DNA from: JAPLST01 sp964397565
GTDB lineage: Bacteria; Auribacterota; UBA3054; JAPLST01
Reading direction: 5' to 3'
Assembly: GCA_964397565.1 (NCBI GenBank)
Contig: CAYNJC010000003.1
Coordinates: 116,537 to 180,536, forward strand
DNA: 64,000 nucleotides
Part shown: one piece after another, positions 52,051-62,700 of the stretch
Numbering within the stretch: position 1 is the stretch's first letter
How the letters are laid out: every line of letters starts with the position of its first letter
Program-made: the position numbers and the translations under genes
Notes under the pieces: generated by a model
The model's input: the letters and a program-made list of their open reading frames with translations, nothing else
Told to the model about the DNA's origin: nothing
The model's database searches: none

Positions 52051-52091
52051 CTGCCGCGACAGATGTCTGCGCGCCACCAAAGATTGTGCGG

Positions 52092-54728
52092 CTACACGGC
52101 TAGTGTTCTGAGGTAGCACAGGCCGCGCTGCTGCATCGAGTCGACGTGCAACTGCAAGGCTTGGGTGCGCGCCTGGCCGGGATACTCGATCACCTTGATT
52201 GTCTCGGCCCAGCACGCATCTTCGGGCAGCAACTGGGCCAGATGATTCTCGGCCGCATCGAAATACGGTTCGTGAAAGGCATGGCCGCTGCGCTCGGGAA
52301 ACACGGCGAAATAGAGCATGTCCATTTCCACCAAATCATTGAAAAAATGCGTGCCGAGCGAGACGTCCGGCACCAGCCCTTGATGCATCACGGCCAACTC
52401 GACAATAATGGAGACCGTGTTGATTTCCTTGAACGTGACCGGGACGCCCATGGCCGGCGTGCTAGTGCCCCAGCGGCCGGGACCCACCAGCATGATCACT
52501 GGTTGCAGCGCGGCGCACGGCTGATGGGTCAGCCGGCCAATCACATGGGCGATGGCGTAACGATCCTGCTCGCGCAGCTGGGTATAGGCCGCCGGCGCCA
52601 CATAAATCAGGCGGTCCACGCGCGTCGCCAGACTTTGGCCGACAATCGGCCCTTGCGTGCGCATGACCACGCGCTGCGGGCTGATATCGTCCGGGACGAC
52701 GCCCAAATCGCCGGTGCCCATGATGCGTACTTTAAACGGCCGACATTGCACCAGGTTGATGCGATAGCCGCCCTCGCGGGGGAAATTGACGGTGAACTCG
52801 ATATCAACCGGGCAGCCGTACTCGCGTTGCAGCGTATCGAGCATGTTGCGCATGTTGACGGCGAAGTCGCTCTCCAGCAGCAGCGGGTCAAAGGTCAGTT
52901 GCCACGGATTGACGTTGGCAATCCGCAAGGCTTGGGCGCGGCGTTCCAGCGCGTCATCTTTGACGGCGAAGCGGGCGCGCAACGACTCGGGCAGCGTGGC
53001 CATGATCTCCTGCAGCGCATGCGTCGTCAGGCGGTTGTCGGCCAAGTCGACGACATCAACATAGCGCTGGGTGTACTTGCGCGCATCCTCGGCCGATTTC
53101 TCGGGGCGCTGGTCGGGCGCGTTGAGCGCGACAATCCGGGTGTAGTCATCCTCGACGCGATCAACGGCGCGCGTGCCCAGGCCAAACGCCAGGCGCAGCA
53201 TGCCGGCATGCGGATCAATGCGCGGGTCCCAGACATACGGATTGTAAGAAAAAGCCACGCCGGCGGCAGGTGGAAAGAAATGCGTGCCGAATTGCGCGCC
53301 GCTGACGCGCTGCACCAACAAGGCCATTTGCTCGTCCTCATACATCAAGCCATGATGGACGCGATACAGCAGTGCATCCTCGTCCATTGTGCTGGCGTAC
53401 ACTTTGCGAACGGCGCTCAGAAATTCCTCGAGCCGTTGTTCCGGGGTGCCTTGGTTGGCGCAAAAGACACTTTCATATTTCCCGGAAAAGGCATTGCCGT
53501 AATTGTCTTCCAGCAGACTGCTCGAACGCACAATAATCGGCGACTGTCCGAAATATTCGAGCATTTCCTGAAATTGGACTTTCACATAATCAAGAAAGAC
53601 ACCATTTAAAATGCGCCGGCGGGCTTCTTTGGTGCGCTCCAGAATGTCTTCCAAATTGCCGGTCTTGCGGCGCAACCACCAGCAACCGTTCTGGATGATA
53701 TAGGTGTAAAAAACATCCGAGCCAATGAAGAACGAATCATGCGCTTCGAGCAGGTGGCCCCATTGCGCGGCATCGCGCTGCAGAATGTGCTGCGCCAGCA
53801 GCATGCCGCGGGCTTTGCCGCCGATCAAGCCTGAGCCGATCAGGCGCTTCATGACGTCAATCAGCAGCCCGAGATTGAAGTATTTGCGGGCCAGGGTGAT
53901 GAACGGACGCTCGCGCGTGATGACCATGCGCAGCATGTGCTCGAAATATGGCGTGGCGTCCGCCGGCGGGCGTTCGCCGCGCTGAATCGCACTCCAAACC
54001 GCTTGCGCGTCATAAAACGTGCGGGTCCACACGCCAAACCGTTGAATCGTGAAATTCAGCAGCGGTTGGTCGATCCGGCCGACAATGTCGGTCGTCGTGG
54101 CACTGTTGGTAACCGGGCTGAATTCGGCGCCATCCCAGACATGCAGCATGTACATGGTCGTCGAGTGGCGATGCTCGACTCTCTGCGGCTGGAGATACAA
54201 CCGCTCCTGATGGCGGTAGACCTCGAGAATGATCTGGGCAGTGACGCAAATGGTGTCGGTGGCGTGATTCGAGTGACAGCGTTTCAAGAGACCAAAATAC
54301 GCCAGCGACTTCAGTTGCAGCACGTACGGGCAGATCACCAGGAAAAAATTGGCCAGCATCCGATCGCTGTACCAGGCATTCGCCAGGCCGGACAAACCAT
54401 CAAACACAAACCACGAGGAGGCGGCCGTGCGGTCAATGATATCCACCATCTCGTTGACAAATTTCTCGAAACCGATCAGCGGGTCGAGGAGGTGCACATC
54501 AACATGCGGCGCCGGATTGACCAACGCGGGATGGTCGGCAAAGCGGAAGTAGACGATGCGAATGTTGTGTGCCGCGGCATGCGCCACAAACGGCGCGACA
54601 AAACGCATGTATTCCTCGATGGCGTCCACTTCCCAGACCAAATTATCGCCGGGCAGCAGCCCGTGCAAGATGGTGTCGAGGCCGGACAAGCCGGTCGAAT
54701 AGGGCATCTTGCGATGGGCAGCCGTCAT
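52092..54728 (-). CDS. KaiC-like domain fused to PEP/pyruvate-binding (PPDK N-terminal) domain
   Basis: 878 residues. The first 250 look like a KaiC/RadA-type fold (STGLSGLDTILHGLLPGDNLVWEVD) but the Walker A lysine/Gly-Lys-Thr is absent, so it is unlikely to hydrolyse ATP. The region from about 340 to 640 resembles the ATP-grasp PEP/pyruvate-binding domain of PPDK and PEP synthase (SPIIVRSSSLLEDNYGNAFSG). The swivelling His domain and PEP barrel of PPDK are not apparent. ATG 54728 overlaps the GT39 stop (ATGA), making it the last gene of an envelope operon. It may be a phosphotransferase or regulator. Confidence 0.78.
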   Translation of the reverse strand: MTAAHRKMPYSTGLSGLDTILHGLLPGDNLVWEVDAIEEYMRFVAPFVAHAAAHNIRIVYFRFADHPALVNPAPHVDVHLLDPLIGFEKFVNEMVDIIDRTAASSWFVFDGLSGLANAWYSDRMLANFFLVICPYVLQLKSLAYFGLLKRCHSNHATDTICVTAQIILEVYRHQERLYLQPQRVEHRHSTTMYMLHVWDGAEFSPVTNSATTTDIVGRIDQPLLNFTIQRFGVWTRTFYDAQAVWSAIQRGERPPADATPYFEHMLRMVITRERPFITLARKYFNLGLLIDVMKRLIGSGLIGGKARGMLLAQHILQRDAAQWGHLLEAHDSFFIGSDVFYTYIIQNGCWWLRRKTGNLEDILERTKEARRRILNGVFLDYVKVQFQEMLEYFGQSPIIVRSSSLLEDNYGNAFSGKYESVFCANQGTPEQRLEEFLSAVRKVYASTMDEDALLYRVHHGLMYEDEQMALLVQRVSGAQFGTHFFPPAAGVAFSYNPYVWDPRIDPHAGMLRLAFGLGTRAVDRVEDDYTRIVALNAPDQRPEKSAEDARKYTQRYVDVVDLADNRLTTHALQEIMATLPESLRARFAVKDDALERRAQALRIANVNPWQLTFDPLLLESDFAVNMRNMLDTLQREYGCPVDIEFTVNFPREGGYRINLVQCRPFKVRIMGTGDLGVVPDDISPQRVVMRTQGPIVGQSLATRVDRLIYVAPAAYTQLREQDRYAIAHVIGRLTHQPCAALQPVIMLVGPGRWGTSTPAMGVPVTFKEINTVSIIVELAVMHQGLVPDVSLGTHFFNDLVEMDMLYFAVFPERSGHAFHEPYFDAAENHLAQLLPEDACWAETIKVIEYPGQARTQALQLHVDSMQQRGLCYLRTLAV

Positions 54729-56422
54729 GGCGCGGCCAGTGGCGGCGCGACGGAAGGCTGCGGCTGCAGGTGCAGCAACACGTACGGTTCGCGGCGATAG
54801 GGGAGCGGGGTGCGCGAACACGTCACCGGCGTCAGCGCCAGTTGATTGGTGATTTCCGGCACAAAGAGGGTATGCGTAAATATCGTGTGCAGGGCCGGGG
54901 TCAATTCGGCGCGTTTCCACAGATACGTAATCGGGCGCGCCACATAATAATAATATGGCTGATATCCGACCCGATAGACATACATGACCGCATTAGTGCT
55001 GATGGCGGCATTCAGCGCCGCGCCCGCCGGACGGCGATCTTCAAACTGGCGTTTGCAGGGCACGCCGTACGTGATCACGCCCAGCCCGACGGTCATGACC
55101 AGTAACGCGGAGGCAACCGCCAAGTCTTGCGCGCTGACCAGCCGCCGGCGCGCGCGATAGAGGCCGCCGCACACGCCCAGTGCCAGTACCACACTGATCA
55201 GCGGCCAGCGCCAGGCGTGCAAGCCGCGCACGACCTCCAGCTGCAGCGTGATATGCAGGCGCTGCAACAGTGCGACCAGCCCGCCGGTGGGTACCAGCAG
55301 ACTCGCAACCAGCGTGATGCCGGCGACGATCGTGCTGACGATCACCACCAGCCGGCGCCACACCAAACGGATAACTGCATTGCTATCCCATTGCTCGAGC
55401 GTCGTGGCAAGCAGCAAGCAGAGCAATGGGAACAATGGCATATAATACCGCGAGCGCACACCCGGCATGCTGCTGATCACCACAAAACAGAGCACAACCG
55501 CCACGCGCAGGGCTTTTGTGAACCGTCGCTGTGACTCGGGCATGCGCTGCAATGCGTTCGGTAACCAGACAATCGGCAATAAAAGCGTCCACGGCATAAA
55601 ATCAACAAAAGATTTCATAATGCCGCCGATCCAGCCGGCCACGTCCAGCGATTGGACGGCATAGCGTGAGCCCATCTCGCCTTCCCAGACGCGCGCCAGG
55701 TTCATGTCCGGATTGCCGGCCAAGGCGGCCAGCACCCAGGCAATCAAGGGCAGCAGCATGAGCACCACCGCCACGCCATGCTGCCAGGCAACCACGCTGC
55801 GCAGCCGGCGTGCTGCCACCGCGACGCACACCACCGGCACATAAAAAAACAGCAAAATCAGTGGTCCTTTCAGCAGCAAACCGAGCGCCACCATCAGACA
55901 GGGACCGAGCCAGAGCGACCAGCCGCGCTCGCTCGCCGTCCAGGCGTTCAGCCACCAGAGCAGGGCGATTCCGGTGACACTGACAAAGGCCGCTTCGATC
56001 TCAATTTGGCGGCCCTTCTCAACAAAACTAACGATCGTCAGGAACAGCAGGGCGGCGCACAGCCGGGCGGTCAGTGGCAACCAGCGCGAGGGCTGCCACA
56101 CCAGCAGGCTGACAAAGAGGAGCACCATCAACACCGACGGCAGTCGCGCAACGCCCTCGCTGGTCTGGCCCGTCAAGGCGAAGGCGCCGGCCACGCTCCA
56201 GTAAATCAGCGGCGGTTTGTTCAGATACTTGATGCCGCCCAATTGGGGCGTGAGCCAATCGCCGCTGCGCAGCATCTGTAGGGCCGGCAAAACGCGCTTG
56301 GGTTCATTGCCCTGCAGCTCGGGCGCGCCCAGATACGGGAGATACAGACAGGCCCACACCAGCAGCACCAACGCCCAGGCAGTCAGGCGTGTGCGGGCAA
56401 GCGTGGCGCAGAGTGAAAGCAT
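54725..56422 (-). CDS. GT39/ArnT-like membrane glycosyltransferase
   Basis: 565 residues with about 11-12 hydrophobic helices. The N-terminal loop GAPELQGNEPKRVLPALQML and LGGIKYLNKPPLIYW match ArnT/PMT family first-loop motifs (acidic-plus-Arg and KPPL-YW). Such enzymes use polyprenyl-linked sugars to modify lipid A, proteins or polymers on the outer face of the inner membrane. The gene starts 9 bp after the methyltransferase stop and overlaps the KaiC-like gene by 4 bp. The acceptor is unknown. Confidence 0.87.
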   Translation of the reverse strand: MLSLCATLARTRLTAWALVLLVWACLYLPYLGAPELQGNEPKRVLPALQMLRSGDWLTPQLGGIKYLNKPPLIYWSVAGAFALTGQTSEGVARLPSVLMVLLFVSLLVWQPSRWLPLTARLCAALLFLTIVSFVEKGRQIEIEAAFVSVTGIALLWWLNAWTASERGWSLWLGPCLMVALGLLLKGPLILLFFYVPVVCVAVAARRLRSVVAWQHGVAVVLMLLPLIAWVLAALAGNPDMNLARVWEGEMGSRYAVQSLDVAGWIGGIMKSFVDFMPWTLLLPIVWLPNALQRMPESQRRFTKALRVAVVLCFVVISSMPGVRSRYYMPLFPLLCLLLATTLEQWDSNAVIRLVWRRLVVIVSTIVAGITLVASLLVPTGGLVALLQRLHITLQLEVVRGLHAWRWPLISVVLALGVCGGLYRARRRLVSAQDLAVASALLVMTVGLGVITYGVPCKRQFEDRRPAGAALNAAISTNAVMYVYRVGYQPYYYYVARPITYLWKRAELTPALHTIFTHTLFVPEITNQLALTPVTCSRTPLPYRREPYVLLHLQPQPSVAPPLAAP

Positions 56423-56431
56423 ACGCGTACG

Positions 56432-57085
56432 TCAGGCGTGCGCGGCCGCGCCGAGGAAGCCGTGGCGTTGTTGCACCAAGGTCAGTTCTCCAAAGGGCGC
56501 CGTTTGATACAACTGTTCAAGCTGGGGACGCGTGTAGTAATAAATCGGACATTTGCGAATCCAGTAATAGCGCACATGGCGTTGCAGGCCCCACAGCAAG
56601 GAAAAGCGCGGGAACGATCCAATGAAGACACGCCGGGTGAGCTGCGCAATCTTGGTGAACAGCGGCTGTGGCTCGCGAATATAGTCAAACAGGCCCATGG
56701 CAATGACGATATCAAATGGTTGCTCGAATGGATGCGCCATGAAATCGCCACAGATAAACGAGCAACGATCCGCGACCTGCATGCGCTGCGCAATGGCACT
56801 GGAGAATTCGACCATGTGGGGGGCGAAATCAATGCCGACGACCTGGGCCGCGCCGCGCTTGGCAAATTCAATGCTGAAGCGGCCGGTGCCGCAGCCAATA
56901 TCGAGCACGCGCGCACCCTCGATTTGGCCGGCCTGTGCGAAGGTGAAGTCATGGCGGGCATAGAGGCCCGGGCGCAGTAGCCGGTTGATCCGGTATTGCC
57001 GGCGATTTTCGTGGGCATACAAGGCATCCCATTCGGCCGGCACTTTGTCAAAATAGGATTGCGCGCCACGATTATGCGTGCTCAT
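56432..57085 (-). CDS. SAM-dependent class I methyltransferase
   Basis: 217 residues. Motif I VLDIGCGTGRFSIEFAKRG, then VVGIDFAPHM (acidic loop), FICGDFM and FDIVIAMGLFDYI. It overlaps the deacetylase gene by 14 bp and precedes the glycosyltransferase, so it probably methylates a sugar or lipid intermediate of the same pathway. Substrate unknown. ATG 57085 was preferred to a TTG six codons upstream. Confidence 0.87.
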   Translation of the reverse strand: MSTHNRGAQSYFDKVPAEWDALYAHENRRQYRINRLLRPGLYARHDFTFAQAGQIEGARVLDIGCGTGRFSIEFAKRGAAQVVGIDFAPHMVEFSSAIAQRMQVADRCSFICGDFMAHPFEQPFDIVIAMGLFDYIREPQPLFTKIAQLTRRVFIGSFPRFSLLWGLQRHVRYYWIRKCPIYYYTRPQLEQLYQTAPFGELTLVQQRHGFLGAAAHA

Positions 57086-57929
57086 GCGGAATGACCTCGG
57101 CAAAGGATGAGAAATTTCCCTCGTGCAGCAGTGCGGCGAGTTTGCGGCGCATGCTGGGGCGGAACAAATTGGTCTTGAGTTCGTCCAGGCGCGAGCCCAG
57201 CCACGAAAAGGGCGAATGCCGTGCTGAATGGATCAGCGTGTGCGCACCGAATTCATACGGGTGACAATAGGCGACAAACGGAGTGTGCTCGCGATTGACC
57301 GCGCGGATCGCGCGCCGAATCACGCGATAGGGCATCAGTCGGAAATAGCCGCCGCCGGAGACCGGCCAGTTGCGGCCGAAGGCGCACACAGTCGAGAGCG
57401 GCGCTTCGATCAAGGCGCCGGCTGGCCGCCGCACCCGCACCAGCGTGCGCGGAAACGAGGGCAGGCCGTAGCGCCGCCCGGCAAACGGGAAAATGCTGCT
57501 GTCATAGACAAAGCCCTCGTCAATCAGAACATCCAGTGCCCACAGGGTTTCTTCCATGATGCTGAAGCACGGCGCGCGGAAGCCGAACGGGCGGCGCCCG
57601 CAGAGGCTCTGCAACAAGGTGCAGACCCGGCGCAGCTCGATGCGCAAAGCGTCCGGGGTCAGCAGCGTCAGGGACGTATGACTCCAGCCGTGCGTGGCAA
57701 CCTCATGGCCGGCAGCGGCAATGTCACGGATCAGCGCCGGTTCGCGCTCGGCCACTTTGCCTAAGACAAAAAATGTGGCATGGACGCCTGCAGCGGCCAG
57801 GGCTTCCAACAGATAGCGGGTATCATCCACGCAATTGAGATGGTGCCAATCCTCCAGATCCACCGAGAAAACATTGCGCAAGGTGTCCAAGCGCAATGGC
57901 TCGACCACCACATCCGGTGCGGTGTTCAT
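57072..57929 (-). CDS. Polysaccharide deacetylase, exopolysaccharide-locus type
   Basis: 285 residues. NVFSVDLEDWHH, ATFFVLGKVAEREP, EVATHGWSHTSL and FGFRAPCFSI are the NodB-fold motifs; the DLEDWH form and C-terminal extension match deacetylases of EPS loci found with PEP-CTERM/exosortase systems. It removes N-acetyl groups from a polymer. ATG 57929 was chosen; the frame runs further upstream through repeat DNA. It heads a four-gene operon with methyltransferase, GT39 and KaiC-like genes. No exosortase is in the window. Confidence 0.87.
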   Translation of the reverse strand: MNTAPDVVVEPLRLDTLRNVFSVDLEDWHHLNCVDDTRYLLEALAAAGVHATFFVLGKVAEREPALIRDIAAAGHEVATHGWSHTSLTLLTPDALRIELRRVCTLLQSLCGRRPFGFRAPCFSIMEETLWALDVLIDEGFVYDSSIFPFAGRRYGLPSFPRTLVRVRRPAGALIEAPLSTVCAFGRNWPVSGGGYFRLMPYRVIRRAIRAVNREHTPFVAYCHPYEFGAHTLIHSARHSPFSWLGSRLDELKTNLFRPSMRRKLAALLHEGNFSSFAEVIPHEHA

Positions 57930-58535
57930 GCGGGTGTTGTTGTCATGTTCATGTTCGCATTGTCCATGCAGGTGTGGATTATAGCACACCCCCGCCGTGG
58001 GTGCAACTGCCACACGGTGATCTGCTGCGCATTTGTTTAAGGTTTCAGGTTTTAGGTATAAGGTTTCAGAGTAAAGCGCAAAACAGATGAAGCAGATGCA
58101 CAGCATTCGTCGGATGGAATCGACCTCTGTGTCGCGAATGCTGCATCTACAGCATCGCCGCATGGAAGCGGTTCCCACTCTCTAAAATGTGGGAGCGACC
58201 TCCGTGCTGGCCCAGTTCCACCATCGGCGGGATGCAGCAGCATGTAGCCGCGGAACGGCGTTCCGCGTTCAGGACAGCAATGGAGGCTGAACCTCTATCC
58301 GTCCACGCTGCACGCCTGCGGCGGCATGGGACTGCTATGGCAGTGTCAGTGAAAAATGTCTTTCGCAACGAAACAAAGTAAAATGCAGCGCCGGTCTTTT
58401 TCGTTAATCTTTTTCACTGCGAAATAAATTAACTTTCAGCAGCTGCATTCGCCGCACGGCGGTGGTGCTGCGCCTACCGCCCGCTGTTCAACATTCGTTG
58501 CGATTTCTTCGTGCCTTCGTGGCGAATATTCTGCT
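57930..58535. repeat. 606-bp repeat-rich intergenic region
   Basis: Contains four 7-bp units (GGTTTCA, GGTTTTA, GGTATAA, GGTTTCA) at 58041-58068, units of the dispersed palindromic family at 58115-58143, 58151-58177 (inverted) and 58190-58209, and a perfect hairpin CGCGGAAC-GGC-GTTCCGCG at 58249-58267. AT-rich DNA at 58375-58435 may hold a promoter. No gene is supported. Confidence 0.65.
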
Positions 58536-59384
58536 TTATTGGTTGCGGATGAGAATAGTGCGCGCATGACCGCCGGCATCTTTGAAAATTTCCGGCGTGG
58601 GCAAACCGGCGTGGCGGCTCACGGCGGACACCGACGTGGCTTGGTCAAAGCCGATCTCGCCGACAAAAACACCGCCGGGCTTCAGGCGGACGGCAAGCTG
58701 CGCAAAGATTGCACGATAGGCGGTCAAACCATCGGCGCCACTAAAGAGCGCCAGGGCGGGCTCGTAGTGCAGTTCGGGTTCGAGCGCGGTGCCGTCGGCG
58801 ACATACGGCGGATTGGCGGTGACAAGATCAAAGGTGAGGTTGGACGGTAGCGCCTGCCAGAAATCACCCCAACAAGACGTGAAGTGATCGGCGCAATGAT
58901 TGCGCCGCGCATTGTCGGTGGCGAGCTGCAGTGCGTCGGCGCTAAGATCGCAGGCCCACCAGTGTGAATGGGGGAGCCGCGTCGCGAGCGCGATGGCGAT
59001 GCAGCCACTGCCAGTGCCCAGGTCGGCACACTGTAGTGGAACCGCGCAATTGACCGCGGTGGCGGCCTGCTCGACCAGCAACTCCGTTTCCGGCCGCGGA
59101 ATGAGGACCGCGGGGGTGACGCGTAGAGTGACTCCGGCAAAATCAACCGTTTCAAGCAGATATTGCAGCGGTTCGCGCCGGGCGCGCCGTTCGACCAGTG
59201 TCGTAAATGCGGCCCGCTGTGTGGCGCTGAGCGTGGTGTCGGTCACAAGCGACCGTGCTCCGGCTGGCAGCAGCAGTACATGTTCAAGCAGCCATTGCAC
59301 TTCGCGCCGGGCATTGGAAATGCCGGCCTGCGCAAGCTGTTGCGTTGCCCATGCCAGCGCGTCCTTAGTGGTTAAATGCATCAC
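58536..59384 (-). CDS. prmC: Peptide chain release factor glutamine methyltransferase
   Basis: 282 residues, the PrmC length. An N-terminal helical bundle (1-75) precedes the methyltransferase core: IPRPETE (95-101), DLGTGSGC (121-128) and NPPY (191-194), the last binding the substrate glutamine. It methylates the GGQ loop of RF1 and RF2. The frame begins GTG-ATG; either codon may start it. prfA is not adjacent, which is less common. Confidence 0.93.
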   Translation of the reverse strand: MMHLTTKDALAWATQQLAQAGISNARREVQWLLEHVLLLPAGARSLVTDTTLSATQRAAFTTLVERRARREPLQYLLETVDFAGVTLRVTPAVLIPRPETELLVEQAATAVNCAVPLQCADLGTGSGCIAIALATRLPHSHWWACDLSADALQLATDNARRNHCADHFTSCWGDFWQALPSNLTFDLVTANPPYVADGTALEPELHYEPALALFSGADGLTAYRAIFAQLAVRLKPGGVFVGEIGFDQATSVSAVSRHAGLPTPEIFKDAGGHARTILIRNQ

Positions 59385-59793
59385 GTGCAGTGTACGGTTT
59401 TAGGCGTTAGAAAGCAAGCGAGATGAGCGCTGCCGTACTGGTATGATCTCGCCGGCAACTTGGCCACCCGCATTGTCAAGAACGTCACGAATCAGGCGGC
59501 TTCACTTCGCGGTCGTAGTAGTTCGCGGCCAAGGCCCTGCGGCCGAGGCCGTATTTGCTGTTGTAGTTCATCGTATTACTAATCAATGCATGCACTACTG
59601 GACAAACGAGGTTAACGAGATGAACAGAGGAATACGAGCCGGCACAGCACTATGCATGCCGGTTTTCTCGCTACTCGGGTTTTAGTTGGCGAGAGTCATG
59701 TTTCCACGTTTGTGATGACCGGCCGTTACGCGAGCATGGCACGTGTCCGGTGCCTCATCACAACATCGTTCGCCGCAAACGGAATTCCTCCAC
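59385..59793. other. 409-bp gap, possible coding relic
   Basis: No gene is supported. A 28-codon minus-strand frame at 59485-59571 includes GLGRRALAANYYDREVKPP, which looks protein-like and may be the end of a lost gene. An imperfect inverted repeat (GCCGGCACAGCACTATGCATGCCGG) lies near 59639-59663. Confidence 0.4.
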
Positions 59794-62700
59794 TTACGGC
59801 GCGTAGCGTTCGAGCACGTTCATGCTGTCCTGCCCCGTCAACGCCGGGTTGAAGCGCAAAACATAGCGCATGTGCCGTGACGCCAGCACCTTGTCGCCTT
59901 TGCTTTCCTCGACCAAGCCGTCGCGATTGGCATCCAGCACCACTTCCACCTTGGCCTCGATCGTATACGTGGTGGTTTGCAGCGTCAACAAGTTCGCCAG
60001 CCGCTCGAAGACCGCCGGCGTCATCCCCTCCACTTTGAGCAAATCGCCGATCTTCTGGTACGGCTTGACCCGCACGCCATGCGCCGCGCTGACCCCGTTA
60101 GCCACATTATAGGCCAGGGTCTGGTCCATGCCCGGCATTGCCCGCACCAGCCGCTCGCTGGCCGTGTTGACGTTGATCCGCCCGATCACCGGCACGGGTG
60201 TGATCACCGCATAATTAAACCAGGCATTGCCAGTCTGGCGCTTCACGGCCGCTTGCCGCAGTTTCCCGATCTGCTCTTTCGTGTCGCGCGCGCTGACATC
60301 GCTCGAGACTAATTGCAGCTTGAAATCGCCAGCCGGTGAAATGTGCGCCGGCGTGATCGTGCCGGCGTGAATCGAGTCGTCCTTGCCATATTGCAGATTG
60401 CTGCCCAGTTGGTCGTAGCTGCTGTTGTTCCAGTTCCAGACGTACACATCCAGCTTGGCATTGTAATTCTCCTCGATAAACTCGGTCGTGCTGATCGCGT
60501 CGTTCAGGCCAAACAAGTATAGTTGATAGGTGCCCGGCACATTAATCTTGTTTCTCCAGTGCCATTCGCCCTTTTCGCCCGATTTGCGCGAATAGCACAA
60601 CGGGCTGTTATAGCCCGGGCCCAGGCAGAAGACGTCATCTTTGGCTGGCTGCAAGGGCAGGCGGTTCGGCGCCGAGCGCGGGATGGTGGTGTCACCTGAA
60701 TCCGTCAGGCGCACGGTGTCGCGCGAATTGCCGGTGATAAAATATTTTTCGCCGCGCAGCTTGCCGGTCAAGAACATCAAGGTCTGGTCCTGCCACTGGT
60801 TGTTCTCCCAATTGCCATCTTGGGCCGTCACCGATGTTGACCGCGCCAATTGCACTTTGCCGACGGCCGTCTTCCAGCCGCTGCAATTGGCATGGGTGTC
60901 ACTGGCTTCGAGCCGGATATTGGCCGTGTCAAATACATTGGCCAACGAGCTCAGCATTACCCGCTGCCCGACTTTGTTGGCGCTGGCGCCGACATTCTTG
61001 AATTCTTCGCCGAAGCGCACGCGCTGCACTTCGCCGATGCTGACCAGCGGGCCGTTCTTGATGAAGACCGGATCCTGCTGCCGCCCGCGCATGGCATAGT
61101 TCATCGCCTGGCGCGGCTGGCCACCAATACTCGGTTTGCTGCGCACCACCCAGTTGTACTGGGTCGGATCGGTCTTTTCCGCGCTCTGGCCGTACCAGGT
61201 GTCCGGCTCCTGGTCGAGGTAGGCATAGCTGACCGTGCGTGAGACAATCTGCTTGTATTCGTTTTTTATGGTCATCGAGACGACGCCGCCCTTGGCGGGC
61301 ATGCCCAGGATCATGAGCCGGTCAACGCCGGCGCCCGAGCCCTCCCAGCCGCGCGGGTCGAAATGCGCGGAGGCGTCGTGATTGGCGTTGTAATCAATCG
61401 TGATCGTATTGCGCGTGTTTTCCGTGACCACATAGCGGCAACCGTGCGCGCAGCCCTTCTGTTCCACCGGCTTCAACGTGTTGACCGCCTCGACCACCTC
61501 GCCGCGAAATTGATTGGGACGAAAGATTTCGTTGCGGACATGAATGCGCACGTCATGCGCGCCGTTGACAATTTGATCCGTGGCCTTGTCAATTTCATAC
61601 TGCACACCCCAGGAGTCGTTGGGAATCTCCCAGACGGGCACTTCTTGCGAGGCGTTGCCGCCCCAGTTGGCATTCGGCGTGCCCGAACCGAATTCGGCAT
61701 TGAACAACTTGAGGTTGTTCACCAAATAAAAATACCCGTTCGGCATAATGACCGGATTCGGATCCGGCTGGCTGGCACGCAAACTGTAGCCACGCCCATA
61801 ATCCAGGATGCCGACGTCGTTGACGACCGAACCGCTGTTGAACGTCAGCGTCCAGCCGCGCAACGAAATCGCGCGCGGACCGACGTTGATCAATTCCATC
61901 ACCTCCGGGCGCATGAATGTCATGCCCCAGGCGCTGTTCCAGCCGCTGTACTGCAACACATCCGGGTCGTAGACGGAGTCGCTGCCGCTGCTGTAGAACA
62001 CGTCCACGTTGCCGCGGCCGGACGCGCGCACGGTTTCATAGTTTTCCGTGTCGTCGCCGCCGTAGGTCAGCTTGTGATTGACCGGGCGCCGGTCATCCTG
62101 ATCCAATTTGTTGTACGGTGAGAAACCCGCCTTGGCCACGCGGCTGGACATTTTGTGATTGCTCCAGTTGTTGACGATCGGCACGTAATACTTGCGCGGC
62201 TGCAGCGTCTGAAAGGTAAGCATCAGCGGTAGACGCTTGACGGCGCTCTGCCCACCCGAGCCGCCGGTCCAGCCCCAGATCACGCAGCGCGTCACGCCGA
62301 CGGTGGGCGCGATTGAAATGCTCGATGCCAGCGTCAATTTCCCATCGCGCGTGCTCGAGACAATCTTCTGCGCGTGCGGATCGTTCTCCTGCTGGGCCGT
62401 CATCTGATCCGCCTTGGTTTGCGCCAGCGTGATCGACGCATTGCGAAAGAAATTGTCCGGCCACGTGAACGAATCGTAATTGTATACATTGCCGTTGTTC
62501 TCGCCGCGCACCGTGCGCGGCGGATAGTCCGACCCGCGCCGCATGTCTTGATAATGATCGAACACCGCCTTGCGCCGCCCGCTCATAAAATAGTTGCCGC
62601 TGCCGCTGGCGAATTTTACCGCCGGTCCCAGTAATTTCACCTGGCGCTGGTTGACCACTTCAACATCCCAGGCCGCGTTTTCGGTGGTGGCATAGCGCCA

